A stretch of DNA of 64,000 nt, taken from assembly GCF_014489555.1 (NCBI RefSeq), contig NZ_CP060784.1, forward strand, positions 62,001 to 126,000. The letters run 5' to 3'. This document shows, in pieces, positions 1 through 8,447 of this stretch (the first letter of the stretch is position 1; each line of letters opens with the position of its first letter). Both the position numbers and the translations under genes were made by a program. The notes below the pieces were generated by a model. It was not told the DNA's origin and ran no database searches. It saw only the letters and a program-made list of their open reading frames with translations. This stretch comes from Hymenobacter qilianensis (GTDB lineage Bacteria > Bacteroidota > Bacteroidia > Cytophagales > Hymenobacteraceae).

Positions 1-145
1 TTGCTCTTGACAACGTTTCGCGGGCCATTTTAGGTCCTTCGGATCGGAATTAAGCACCATCATAGCCTACGGTTTTCACCTTGTTTATCAGTTACTTACA
101 ACATTCATCTTGAGCCTCGGTTGTTTATTTTTTATCTTACCTCTG

Positions 146-1117
146 ATGGTCACGATACTGCGCAGCGTATGCTTCTTACTGATGGGCGGTTGGGCGCTAA
201 GCGCCTGCGAGAAAAGCACCGACCCGGCCGCCGTGATTCCATCTACCCAGAGCCCGCTGGTCGCATTTCAGATGCGCAACGGCGTGACGCCGGAGTTTTT
301 CACTTACAACCCGCGCCGCATTCCGCGCTACGTGTCCAGGCGCGGCAGCGCCATTGAGCTTGGAGCCGAAGCGTTTGTTACGCTGGGTGGGCTTCAGCTG
401 TCCGACGCCCCCGTACGCCTGGAGTTTCGGGAGGTGCTCGACAAAAAGGACATGCTCCTTAGTGGCATTCCCAGCGGCACCGATGAGCTGATTCTGGAGT
501 CTGGGGGGCTTTTTTACCTGCAAGCCACCCAGGATAATCGTCCGCTGGAGCTGGTGCCGCGGGTGCGGATCGGGCTGGCCAGTCGGAGCCCGGCCCGGCT
601 GAGCCGACTGACGGATATGCGGATGTTTTCGGTGAAAGGCCCGCTCCTGCCCGATCCGTTTACCTGGCAGCTTTCCACCGATCAGCAATCGACTATACAA
701 CTAGGCATCCGCTTAACGTCCGATTCGCCTGATTATCTGCTGGCTGTGCTCAACCATGAGCTGTTTAATCAGAGCATGGGCTGGATCAGCTACCAGCGCC
801 AGCTATATACCGGCACGCCCACCACCACGGTTCAGGTGACCGTGGAGGCCGCCGCTCAAGACCCGCAACAGACACTGGTTTACCTCGTTTTCGCCGATTA
901 CAATGCCGTAGCCCAGTTTCATGCTGCCGGCCCAAACAGCTTCAGTCTGGCCAACGTCCCGACGGGTACGGAAGCTACGGTGGTGGTATTGCGCGGGGCG
1001 GGAGGCAAATTTTATCTGGGTCAGCAAACCGCCTTTATTCAAGAGAATCAGCGCTTTGCCCCAGCCCTCACGGAGATGAGTGAATCGTCGGTGGTGGCTG
1101 AGCTGAGCAAGTTTTAA
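146..1117 (+). CDS. Putative lipoprotein of unknown function
   Basis: A 323-residue protein with a clear lipoprotein signal: short basic start, hydrophobic stretch, then lipobox LSAC with the acylated Cys at residue 21, so it should be anchored in a membrane facing the periplasm or the surface. I start at the ATG at 146 because the longer frame from 110 uses TTG and would spoil the signal peptide. The mature part is rich in short beta-type segments and may be a beta-sandwich, but I recognise no family. The reading frame contains an intact GGGGGGCTTTTTT tract at 503-515. Its end overlaps the end of the convergent methyltransferase by four bases. Function unknown; confidence is in the gene, not the role. 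Confidence 0.8.
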   Translation: MVTILRSVCFLLMGGWALSACEKSTDPAAVIPSTQSPLVAFQMRNGVTPEFFTYNPRRIPRYVSRRGSAIELGAEAFVTLGGLQLSDAPVRLEFREVLDKKDMLLSGIPSGTDELILESGGLFYLQATQDNRPLELVPRVRIGLASRSPARLSRLTDMRMFSVKGPLLPDPFTWQLSTDQQSTIQLGIRLTSDSPDYLLAVLNHELFNQSMGWISYQRQLYTGTPTTTVQVTVEAAAQDPQQTLVYLVFADYNAVAQFHAAGPNSFSLANVPTGTEATVVVLRGAGGKFYLGQQTAFIQENQRFAPALTEMSESSVVAELSKF

Positions 1118-1929
1118 CGCGGGCTTTCGGCTGCTTTGGTGGCTACCACGGAGTACATCATCGGTAGCTTACCAGCCAGATGCTCAATGCGATATTGGCG
1201 CTCGCCTACCTGTTTCATGTGCGCGAAGCAGTTGTAAGACGAGTAGTCGTACTCGGCGAAGTGCTTTATTGTGAGGTCGTTGTGCAATAAGCTGCCCAGC
1301 ACTTCGCCCAGATCGTGGTTCCAGGAAACGGAGGTTTGCTTCAGTGGGGCGTCGCGGTCGGCGTAGGTGCCGGTTTCGACTTCTGTGATGGCTTCCCGGT
1401 TGAAATACGAGTACTGCACGCGGGTGAAGTCGTTGTCGAACATCCACACCACCGGGTGAAACTCAACCAGCACCAATTTGCCCCCCGGCTTCAAAAAATG
1501 ACTTACCACGCTGGCCCAGCGCTCCAAATCGGGCAGCCAGCCCAGCACGCCGTAGGTGGTGAATACGATATCAAACTGCCGGTCCAGGTTTCGGGGCAGC
1601 TCGTACACGTCGCTGCACACAAACTCGGCCGGCAACCCGAGCTGCGCCGCCAGCTCGCGGGCTTTGGCAATCGCTTGGTCGGCCAGATCGACGCCGGTTA
1701 CGTGCGCCCCCAAGCGGCTCAGCGACAGCGAATCCTGCCCGAAATGACATTGCAGATGCAGAACCGACTTACCCCGCACATCGCCCAACAACCCCAGCTC
1801 CACGTCATTCAATGACGATTTGCCCCCCAAAAAGCTTTCCACGTCATAAAACGCCGACTGCACATGGTAGTCGGTTTTGGCGTTCCACAGCTGGCGGTTC
1901 AGCTCGGTATAGTTTGCGGGCGTTTCCAT
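1114..1929 (-). CDS. Class I SAM-dependent methyltransferase
   Basis: 271 residues. Motif I of the Rossmann-type SAM fold is visible as VLHLQCHFGQD at about residues 56-66, followed by the acidic end of strand beta-2 (VTGVD, Asp81) and a motif-II-like segment FDIVFTTYGVLGW. This form of motif I is typical of small soluble methyltransferases annotated only as class I. The substrate cannot be told from sequence. Its 3' end overlaps the upstream lipoprotein tail to tail, so the two are not an operon. Two intact six-base C runs (1481 and 1823 areas) lie inside it, which shows that not every such run in this window is short by a base. Confidence 0.88.
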   Translation of the reverse strand: METPANYTELNRQLWNAKTDYHVQSAFYDVESFLGGKSSLNDVELGLLGDVRGKSVLHLQCHFGQDSLSLSRLGAHVTGVDLADQAIAKARELAAQLGLPAEFVCSDVYELPRNLDRQFDIVFTTYGVLGWLPDLERWASVVSHFLKPGGKLVLVEFHPVVWMFDNDFTRVQYSYFNREAITEVETGTYADRDAPLKQTSVSWNHDLGEVLGSLLHNDLTIKHFAEYDYSSYNCFAHMKQVGERQYRIEHLAGKLPMMYSVVATKAAESPR

Positions 1930-1978
1930 GTTTTCGCTGTTGTTTGATCAATTTTATCGTAAGCGTAAAAATTCGACC

Positions 1979-2124
1979 GTCATGCAGAGGCAAAGCCGAA
2001 GCGTCTTACGCGATTGCTTGCAACGGTATTGTTATGCAGAGCGGCAGCGACGCATCTTGCTCGCGAAGTTAGATTACTATTCACATATCGGCACGCGAGA
2101 TGCGTCGCTGCCGCTCTGCATGAC
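1979..2124. repeat. Intergenic palindromic element (GTCATGC...GAAGCATCTCGC family)
   Basis: Begins GTCATGCAGAGG and ends CTCTGCATGAC. An inner left arm, GTTATGCAGAGCGGCAGCG, starts near 2030 and pairs with the right arm at about 2095-2124; the first 35 bases (1979-2013) look like a solitary left half of a second copy. The copy sits between the methyltransferase and pncA start regions. The tip sequences match the copies at 4548, 11026, 19445, 26634, 28035 and 44252. It carries no gene. Confidence 0.8.
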
Positions 2125-2174
2125 AGCTAGTTTAAATAGGCGATTAATTCTCACTTCTAAGGTCTAAAAAGTAC

Positions 2175-2816
2175 ATGAAAGCCTTATTGCTCATTGATGT
2201 ACAGAACGATTTCGTGCCCGGCGGCGCGCTGGCGGTGTCCGCGGGCGACCAGATAATTCCGCTTCTGAATCAGCTACAGCCCCATTTCGACTTGGTGGTT
2301 GCCACCCAGGACTGGCATCCGGCCAACCACAAAAGCTTCGCCGTGAATCATGCGGGCCGTCAGCCATTCGAGGAAATTGAGCTGCACGGGCTGGCGCAAG
2401 TGCTCTGGCCCGCGCACTGCATGCAAAGCACGCCCGGCGCTGAGCTGCACCCGGCGCTGCATACAAACCAGGTTGAAGCCATCTTCCGCAAAGGCACCGA
2501 CCCAGAAATCGACAGCTACAGCGGGTTTTATGACAACGGCCAACGCAAAGCCACCGGCCTGGCCGCGTACCTGGCCGGGCGTGGCATCACCTCGGTGTAT
2601 GTAGCCGGTCTGGCCGCAGACTATTGCGTGTATTTCACCGCGAAAGACGCTCTGAATGAAGGGTTTGAGACTTTTTTGATTGAAGATGCCACGCGCCCAA
2701 TAAGTCCGGAGGGTTTTGAGCGGGCCAAAGCCAACCTGGAAAACCTGGGGGGCAAAATTATCAGCAGCGCCGCGCTGCTGTCACCTGAAAAAGCCCCCCA
2801 GCCCGCGCAAGCATGA
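2175..2816 (+). CDS. pncA: Nicotinamidase
   Basis: 213 residues, normal length for a PncA isochorismatase-fold amidase that hydrolyses nicotinamide to nicotinate in NAD salvage. The catalytic triad is visible: Asp8 in LLIDVQNDF, Lys106 in FRKGTD, and nucleophile Cys151 in AGLAADYCVYFT. Metal ligands fit Asp46, His48 and His52 in TQDWHPANH, with a further His81. Cytoplasmic. The stop overlaps the start of the next gene by four bases (ATGA), so the two are probably translated together. The frame contains two intact six-base G or C tracts (about 2747 and 2793). The start at 2175 is the first ATG and lies directly before the conserved strand. Confidence 0.95.
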   Translation: MKALLLIDVQNDFVPGGALAVSAGDQIIPLLNQLQPHFDLVVATQDWHPANHKSFAVNHAGRQPFEEIELHGLAQVLWPAHCMQSTPGAELHPALHTNQVEAIFRKGTDPEIDSYSGFYDNGQRKATGLAAYLAGRGITSVYVAGLAADYCVYFTAKDALNEGFETFLIEDATRPISPEGFERAKANLENLGGKIISSAALLSPEKAPQPAQA

Positions 2817-3331
2817 CCGACGCCGATGCTCCCCTGATTCTGACTCTGGCGCTCGATGCCGAATCGTTTGCTTTCTTCAACGGCCTGCGCCAACAGCATT
2901 TTCCGCCCGAGCGCAACTTTCTGGCCGCCCACGTCACGCTGTTTCACCATTTGCCCGGCGCCCGCCGCCCCGATATAGTAGCGCAGCTGGCCACTCTGTG
3001 CCAGAAGCAAGCGCCGCTTACGTTGCAGGTTACGGGCCTGCGGTTTATGGGCCGCGGCGTAGCCTACGCCCTCGAAAATGACGCTCTGCAAGCCTTGCAC
3101 CGCGAGCTGCAAGTGGCGTGGCAGCCGGCCCTCACGCCCCAGGATCAACAGAAGCTGCGGCCCCACGTAACGGTGCAGAACAAAGTGGACCCGGCGCAGG
3201 CGCGCGGCCTGTTTGAGCAGCTCAAAGCTGACTTTGTGCCCTTCGAGGCTACCGGTACGGGCTTGCAGCTGTGGGCGTATCGGGGCGGGCCTTGGGAAGC
3301 TATTCAAACATTTGATTTTCAGCAGCTATAG
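2813..3331 (+). CDS. 2'-5' RNA ligase / cyclic phosphodiesterase family protein
   Basis: 172 residues with the two HxT signatures of the 2H phosphoesterase superfamily: HVTLF at residues 40-44 and HVTVQ at 118-122, about 78 residues apart as usual. Family members act on 2',3'-cyclic phosphates or 2'-5' bonds in RNA, or on other small cyclic phosphates such as ADP-ribose 1''-2'' cyclic phosphate. The ATGA overlap with pncA suggests translational coupling. A link to NAD-derived ADP-ribose metabolism is a guess from that neighbour. The exact substrate is unknown. Confidence 0.88.
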   Translation: MTDADAPLILTLALDAESFAFFNGLRQQHFPPERNFLAAHVTLFHHLPGARRPDIVAQLATLCQKQAPLTLQVTGLRFMGRGVAYALENDALQALHRELQVAWQPALTPQDQQKLRPHVTVQNKVDPAQARGLFEQLKADFVPFEATGTGLQLWAYRGGPWEAIQTFDFQQL

Positions 3332-3375
3332 GTTGCCATTCAGCTTAGCCGCCACTTGGCGCTAGCCTCCTGACT

Positions 3376-4488
3376 ATGAAAGACATGTCTTGGGAAATAT
3401 CCTTCCAATGGCGCGAGATTCTGACGACGCTGGGCATTCTGGCGGGCGGCCTCGCAGGCGGGCTCGTTCTGAAGTATTTATTTTTTGGCGTCTTGAACCG
3501 GTACGCGAAGCGGCCCGATTCGCCCCTGCTTATTCGGTCCATTGTCAGGCACCTGAGCCAGCCGAGCGCCTTCTTTTTTCCGGTGCTGGTGCTCTCGTTT
3601 ATGCTGCCGCTGGTGCCGCTTACGGCCCGCCCCTTCGAAGTGCTGCGCCGGGTGGTGGAAACCAGCCTGATTGCCTCCTTCGCCTGGGGCCTGGTCAAGA
3701 CGGTGAATGTGATTGAGGACCTGGTCCTGCAGCATTATCGCCTTGATGAGGAGAATAATTTTCGGGTGCGCAAGCTGTTTACCCAGCTCCAGTTTGTGCG
3801 CAAGGTGGTGGTATCGCTGATCGTATTTGTGGCCGTGGCGCTGGTGCTGATGAGCTTTGCCACGGTTCGCAAAATCGGGACGGGCCTGCTGACTTCGGCG
3901 GGCATTGCCAGCGTTATCGTGGGCTTTGCGGCTCAGCGTTCCATTGGCAACCTGCTGGCCGGCTTTCAGTTAGCTTTCACGCAACCCATCCGACTTGATG
4001 ACGTGCTGGTGGTGGAAGGCGAATGGGGCAAGGTGGAGGAAATCACGTTTACGTATGTAGTGGTGCGCATCTGGGACGAGCGGCGGCTGGTGCTGCCGCT
4101 CACCTATTTCATCGAAAAGCCTTTCCAGAACTGGACCCGCAACACGTCGCAGCTGATTGGTACCGTGTTCGTTTACACCGACTACAGCATTCCGGTGGAT
4201 GCCGTGCGCGCCGAGCTAAAGAACATCGTGGAGAATCATCCGCTCTGGGACAAGCGCGTGTGCGTGCTGCAAGTCACCGATTCCAAAGAGCGCACCATGG
4301 AGCTGCGGGCCCTGGTCAGCGCCGCCGACGCGAGTCGCGCCTTCGATCTGCGGTGCCACGTCCGGGAAAAGCTGGTCGCTTTCATTCAGCAGAATTACCC
4401 CGAATCGTTGCCCAAAACCCGCTCTGTGGTTGATACCGATGAGCGGCTGCTGTCGGCTACATCCGGTATTTCGGGCGAAACAGTTTAG
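3376..4488 (+). CDS. MscS family mechanosensitive ion channel
   Basis: 370 residues. Hydrophobic segments fall at about residues 15-38, 62-82, 90-110 and 140-162, followed by the Gly/Ala-rich pore helix (GIASVIVGFAAQRSIGNLLA) and the hallmark beta domain with LDDVLVVEGEWGKVEEI. The C-terminal alpha/beta domain follows. Such channels open under membrane tension and release solutes on osmotic downshock; this one should lie in the inner membrane. It has more N-terminal helices than the smallest MscS. It starts 44 bases after the RNA ligase gene and could be cotranscribed. A half-motif AAAAAGCCCCCA follows the stop without a pairing arm. Confidence 0.93.
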   Translation: MKDMSWEISFQWREILTTLGILAGGLAGGLVLKYLFFGVLNRYAKRPDSPLLIRSIVRHLSQPSAFFFPVLVLSFMLPLVPLTARPFEVLRRVVETSLIASFAWGLVKTVNVIEDLVLQHYRLDEENNFRVRKLFTQLQFVRKVVVSLIVFVAVALVLMSFATVRKIGTGLLTSAGIASVIVGFAAQRSIGNLLAGFQLAFTQPIRLDDVLVVEGEWGKVEEITFTYVVVRIWDERRLVLPLTYFIEKPFQNWTRNTSQLIGTVFVYTDYSIPVDAVRAELKNIVENHPLWDKRVCVLQVTDSKERTMELRALVSAADASRAFDLRCHVREKLVAFIQQNYPESLPKTRSVVDTDERLLSATSGISGETV

Positions 4489-4547
4489 AAAAAGCCCCCA
4501 GCCTTCTCACAAGGCATTTGAGCAATCCGAAATTCAATCAAATGGCG

Positions 4548-4760
4548 ATCATGCCGAGCGGTAGCGAAGCATCTCGCGTGCTGATGTTGCCACACTAACT
4601 GTCATGCTGAGCTTGTCGAAGCATATCTGCCGCTTCGTTGCAATGGTATTGATTCTACTAACTAGTAGAGATGCTTCGACTCCGCTCAGCATGACGTTCT
4701 TCTTAGCTGAGCTACTACTCCCGCTAAACACGCGAGATGCTTCGCTCCACTCTGCATGAC
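4548..4760. repeat. Nested pair of intergenic palindromic elements
   Basis: The outer element runs from GATCATGCCGAGCG to CTCTGCATGAC and has the family core GCGAAGCATCTCGCGTGCTG on the left and CGCGAGATGCTTCGC on the right. A second complete element lies inside at 4601-4695, starting GTCATGCTGAGCTTGTCGAAG and ending CTTCGACTCCGCTCAGCATGAC. It fills most of the 398-base gap between the mscS-like gene and mqo. Such nesting is what insertion of one mobile element into another would leave. Confidence 0.82.
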
Positions 4761-4886
4761 CGCCATTTTGCGCTGATAATAAACACGGTAGGCAGATTAA
4801 GCTGCTCTTAAAAGATTCTCTTAGTAGGCACTCTGCTACTTTTCTTTCCTTCCCTCGTACGCTGTCAGGACTATCAATCTATCCCG

Positions 4887-6410
4887 ATGAATACAGAAAC
4901 CACTTCCTCCGACCCCATCACTGATGTTGTGCTGATCGGGGCCGGCATTATGAGTGCTACGCTGGGTATTATGCTCAAGGAGCTGGATCCCAACCTCACG
5001 ATAACCATCATTGAGCGCCTCGATGTAGCTGCGGCCGAAAGCTCCGACGCCTGGAACAACGCCGGCACCGGCCATTCGGCTTTCTGCGAGCTGAACTACA
5101 CGCCCCAGCGCCCCGATGGCTCCGTAGACATCAGCAAAGCCATTGGCATTGCTGAGTCGTTTGAGGTTTCGAAGCAGTTCTGGTCTTTTCTGGCCGAGCA
5201 ATATCACGTGGAAGGCATACAGCGCTTCATCAATCATATTCCGCACATGAGCTTTGTGTGGGGCAACGAGAACGTGGACTTTCTGCGCACGCGCCACGCG
5301 GCCCTCGTGCAGTCGCCGCTGTTTCAGGGCATGGAATACTCCGAAGACCCAGACCAGCTCCGCGAGTGGATGCCGCTGGTGATGGAGGGCCGCGACCCCA
5401 GCCAAAAAGTAGCGGCCACCCGCATGGATCTGGGCACCGACGTAAACTTCGGCGCCCTTACCCGCGGCATGTTTTATCTGTTGCAGGACAAGCCAGGCAT
5501 TACCTTTCACTTTGGCCACGAGGTAGATAAGATCCGCCGCAAGGACGATGGCACCTGGCGCGTGCGGGCCCAAAACCGCGCTACCGGCGAAAAGCGTAAG
5601 CTGCGCGCCAAATTTGTGTTTATCGGGGCGGGCGGGGGCTCTTTGCCGCTGCTGCTGGCTTCGGGCATTCCGGAAAGCAAAGGTTTTGGCGGCTTCCCCG
5701 TGAGTGGGCAGTGGCTAAAATGTGTGAATCCGGCCGTCATTGAGCAGCACCAGGCCAAAGTGTACGGCAAAGCCAGCGTCGGCTCGCCGCCCATGTCGGT
5801 GCCCCACCTGGATACGCGCGTGATAAATGGGCAGCGCGAGCTACTGTTCGGCCCCTATGCGGGCTTCAGCACCAAGTTTTTGAAGTTCGGCTCCTTCCTC
5901 GATTTGCCGGGTTCCATTAAGGCCACCAACCTGAAGCCTATGCTCATCGCGGGGGCCAAGAACCTGCCCCTCACCCGCTACCTGATCAACCAGGTGCGGC
6001 AGTCGCCGCAGGACCGCCTGAATGCGCTGCGCGACTACTTGCCCACGGCCCGCGCCGAAGACTGGAAGCTAGAAGTAGCCGGCCAGCGCGTGCAGGTTAT
6101 CAAAAAAGACGAAAAGCAGGGCGGCGTGCTGGAGTTCGGCACCGAGATGGTGAGCGCCGCCGACGGTTCTATTGCCGCTTTGCTGGGCGCTTCGCCCGGC
6201 GCCTCTACGGCCGTCAGCATTATGATCAGCCTGATTCAGAAGTGTTTCCCCGCGCAGGCTGCTTCCCCGCAGTGGCAGGCACGGTTCCGGGAGATGATTC
6301 CCACGTTCGGGCAGCCGCTGGCCGACAACCCGGAGCTGGTGGAGCAAACCCGCGCCCACACCAGCGCCGTGCTGGAGCTGAGCGTGGATGCGCCGCTCGG
6401 CAGCCAATAA
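4887..6410 (+). CDS. mqo: Malate:quinone oxidoreductase
   Basis: 507 residues, the usual length of Mqo, an FAD-dependent membrane-associated enzyme that oxidises malate to oxaloacetate and passes electrons to quinone. The FAD-binding glycine motif is near the start (VLIGAGIMSATLG), followed by the family-typical segment NNAGTGHSAFCELNYTP and a C-terminal GASPGASTAVSIM. It therefore replaces or complements NAD-dependent malate dehydrogenase in the citric acid cycle. The gene stands alone: repeats lie upstream and a strong terminator starts 14 bases after the stop. Confidence 0.96.
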   Translation: MNTETTSSDPITDVVLIGAGIMSATLGIMLKELDPNLTITIIERLDVAAAESSDAWNNAGTGHSAFCELNYTPQRPDGSVDISKAIGIAESFEVSKQFWSFLAEQYHVEGIQRFINHIPHMSFVWGNENVDFLRTRHAALVQSPLFQGMEYSEDPDQLREWMPLVMEGRDPSQKVAATRMDLGTDVNFGALTRGMFYLLQDKPGITFHFGHEVDKIRRKDDGTWRVRAQNRATGEKRKLRAKFVFIGAGGGSLPLLLASGIPESKGFGGFPVSGQWLKCVNPAVIEQHQAKVYGKASVGSPPMSVPHLDTRVINGQRELLFGPYAGFSTKFLKFGSFLDLPGSIKATNLKPMLIAGAKNLPLTRYLINQVRQSPQDRLNALRDYLPTARAEDWKLEVAGQRVQVIKKDEKQGGVLEFGTEMVSAADGSIAALLGASPGASTAVSIMISLIQKCFPAQAASPQWQARFREMIPTFGQPLADNPELVEQTRAHTSAVLELSVDAPLGSQ

Positions 6411-6423
6411 GCTGATTTACTAC

Positions 6424-6461
6424 AAAAAAAGCCCCCCAGTCTCGGCTGGGGGGCTTTTTTT
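6424..6461 (+). terminator. Intrinsic terminator after mqo
   Basis: An A tract, then AGCCCCCCAG (6430-6439) pairing with CTGGGGGGCT (6446-6455) across a six-base loop, then seven T. The tracts on both sides allow it to work in either direction. It is an inverted pair of the GCCCCCC motif. Confidence 0.93.
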
Positions 6462-6678
6462 GCGACCAGCCGAACGAATATGTGCAGGTTTTGGTATCTC
6501 TTATAGCTTAGCTGCAGTGCTGCCGGATGCGCAGTTATCGGCCCTGATTTTTTCTAATTAGGAAGCTAAGCAAGCAGAACCGTACATTGCTTTTCTTTTT
6601 TGTGGGCCTTAGCTGCGCTTTGCAGTTTGTAGAGCTCCAAAGCACGTCTGTGCTTGAATATTACCGGGAGCTTTCTTC

Positions 6679-7269
6679 ATGATCCGACTCGAATACTTCA
6701 CCCCCGCCGATTTCCAACAGCTTATTCAGTGGATTGATACTGAGAAGCTTCTAAAAGAATGGAGCGGCTCCTTGTTCTCGTTTCCGCTTACCGAGGCAAG
6801 CCTCACCTGGTACATTGAAGGTGCGAACGACCTGACTGACCCGGATGCATTCATCTACAAGGCCATCGACACGGAAACCGGCGAAACCGTGGGGCACATT
6901 TCCTTGGGCAGCTTCAGTGAGACGAATAAAGCGGCCCGCATCACGCGCGTACTCATTGGTAACACCGCCGCCCGCGGCCGTGGCTACTGCCAGGGCATGA
7001 TTAAGGCCGTATTGCGCATCGGCTTCGAGGAGTTGGGCCTGCACCGCATCAGTCTGGGCGTGTACGATTTCAATGAGGCCGCCATTGGCTGCTACAAGAA
7101 AGCCGGCCTCAAAATCGAAGGCGTTATGCGCGACGTGGTGCGCTACAAGGATGGATACTGGTCGTTGGTGGAAATGGCTGTGCTGGAAGACGAGTGGCGG
7201 CTGGCTAATGCTGCTGAATCGCTACCTATTACACATACGACAGCCACCAGTACGAGTGCCGTTGCTTGA
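6679..7269 (+). CDS. GNAT family N-acetyltransferase
   Basis: 196 residues resembling RimJ/RimL-type acetyltransferases. The acetyl-CoA loop region appears as ARGRGYCQGMIKAVLRIGF at about residues 95-115, and the later LHRISLGVYDFNEAAIGCYKKAGL is a typical GNAT motif B segment. The acceptor is unknown (a protein N terminus, an amine or an antibiotic are all possible). Its 3' end overlaps the convergent membrane acyltransferase by 41 bases. The ATG at 6679 directly precedes the first strand. Confidence 0.88.
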   Translation: MIRLEYFTPADFQQLIQWIDTEKLLKEWSGSLFSFPLTEASLTWYIEGANDLTDPDAFIYKAIDTETGETVGHISLGSFSETNKAARITRVLIGNTAARGRGYCQGMIKAVLRIGFEELGLHRISLGVYDFNEAAIGCYKKAGLKIEGVMRDVVRYKDGYWSLVEMAVLEDEWRLANAAESLPITHTTATSTSAVA

Positions 7270-8422
7270 AGCCCTGATACCAGCGGCACGGCAGATACAA
7301 TAGCAGCACCACTACTGCCCACACCACATAGGCCCGCAGCAAGCTCGGGTGGTAGTCGGTGGGCCACTGGGCGGGCGGCGTAAAGGACAGATTGATAGGC
7401 TTACCGAAAGCCACCGTCGTCCAGACCAGCGCCCCGAAGCTGATAAGAAACAGGTGCAGGATGTAATAGAAAAACGGTACTTGCCCAAACGTGCGCAGCC
7501 ATTGGCTCAGCCGGTTCGTGGCCGTTTCGACACCGGAAAGCAAGAGCAGCGCAACCCCCAGCGTAAGGCACAGAAACAGCAGGGAAGACGGGTATTTCGT
7601 GACGTTAACGAACGATAACACGCTGTAGGCCAGGCCTCGTGCCTGGGTGCTCCAGGGAAGTGGGTCGCCGTACCAGTTGGTGGCGCGCAAGGCTACAAAT
7701 ACCGCGAGCAGAGCTATTCCGGCCAGGCGCAGCACCCGTGTACGCTGCGGGAGCGGCAGCTTAAACCACGGCCCAATCAGGTAGCCGGCGAGCATTACGC
7801 CCAGCCACGGCCCGATGGAATACGCTACCAGGAAAGGCGGCAAGGAAGCAGGATCGAAGAGGAAAGGGCCGTTGTGCAGGAGCGCCAGAAATACGTTGTC
7901 GGCGGTGACAGGCTGAATGTTGGGCAATGCATTGTGCCCGGCAATTATAATGAATGCCAGCAGCGCCAACAACCAGCGGGGCAGCCAGATCAGGCCGGCC
8001 AGCAGCACCATGGCCCAACCGATCACCCAAATTACTTGCAGCAAGATCATAGAGTAGCCCCAGAACAGCATCAGGCTGATAACCAGCAGCTCCAGCGCTA
8101 CCAGCCACAGGCCGCGCGTGAGCAGAAACCAGCTGACCTGCCTTTTATTGGGCCGTTTCTGCTGATACAGATAGATACTCGTACCGGACAAAAACACGAA
8201 TGTAGGCGCGCAGAAGTGGGTTATCCAGCGCGTGAAAAACAGCAAGACCGACGTCTGCCCCAGATCCTCGGGGCGAAAGATAGTGGGGCTCCAAAAGTCG
8301 CGCACATGATCGAGGGCCATAATAACCATCACCAGGCCCCGCACGATGTCAACTGCCTGCACCCGCTCTGTGGTAGCACGAGTAGCCACAGGCACCGAAA
8401 ATTCTGTAGAAACCTGTTGCAT
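7229..8422 (-). CDS. HGSNAT/DUF1624-like multispanning membrane protein
   Basis: 397 residues with about ten hydrophobic helices. The N-terminal signature VDIVRGLVMVIMALDHVRDF is that of the DUF1624 / heparan-alpha-glucosaminide N-acetyltransferase catalytic family: RG followed by a Met/Leu-rich helix and a DH pair at the membrane face. Family members are membrane acyltransferases that carry acyl groups across the bilayer to sugars; the substrate here is unknown. It is followed at 25 bases by nothing on its own strand downstream, and its start lies upstream-adjacent to the end of the 8448-9257 hydrolase gene, so the two could share a transcript. Confidence 0.85.
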   Translation of the reverse strand: MQQVSTEFSVPVATRATTERVQAVDIVRGLVMVIMALDHVRDFWSPTIFRPEDLGQTSVLLFFTRWITHFCAPTFVFLSGTSIYLYQQKRPNKRQVSWFLLTRGLWLVALELLVISLMLFWGYSMILLQVIWVIGWAMVLLAGLIWLPRWLLALLAFIIIAGHNALPNIQPVTADNVFLALLHNGPFLFDPASLPPFLVAYSIGPWLGVMLAGYLIGPWFKLPLPQRTRVLRLAGIALLAVFVALRATNWYGDPLPWSTQARGLAYSVLSFVNVTKYPSSLLFLCLTLGVALLLLSGVETATNRLSQWLRTFGQVPFFYYILHLFLISFGALVWTTVAFGKPINLSFTPPAQWPTDYHPSLLRAYVVWAVVVLLLYLPCRWYQGFKQRHSYWWLSYV

Positions 8423-8447
8423 AGGGAAGGCGCATTAGGCAAGTTGA

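Noticed and set aside
1..145. Possible gene end or promoter at the left edge
   Set aside because: No frame or clear TTG / TAnnTTTG pair could be supported in the first 145 bases.
1315..1815. Frames antisense to the methyltransferase
   Set aside because: Shadow frames of a GC-rich gene; no signal or family features.
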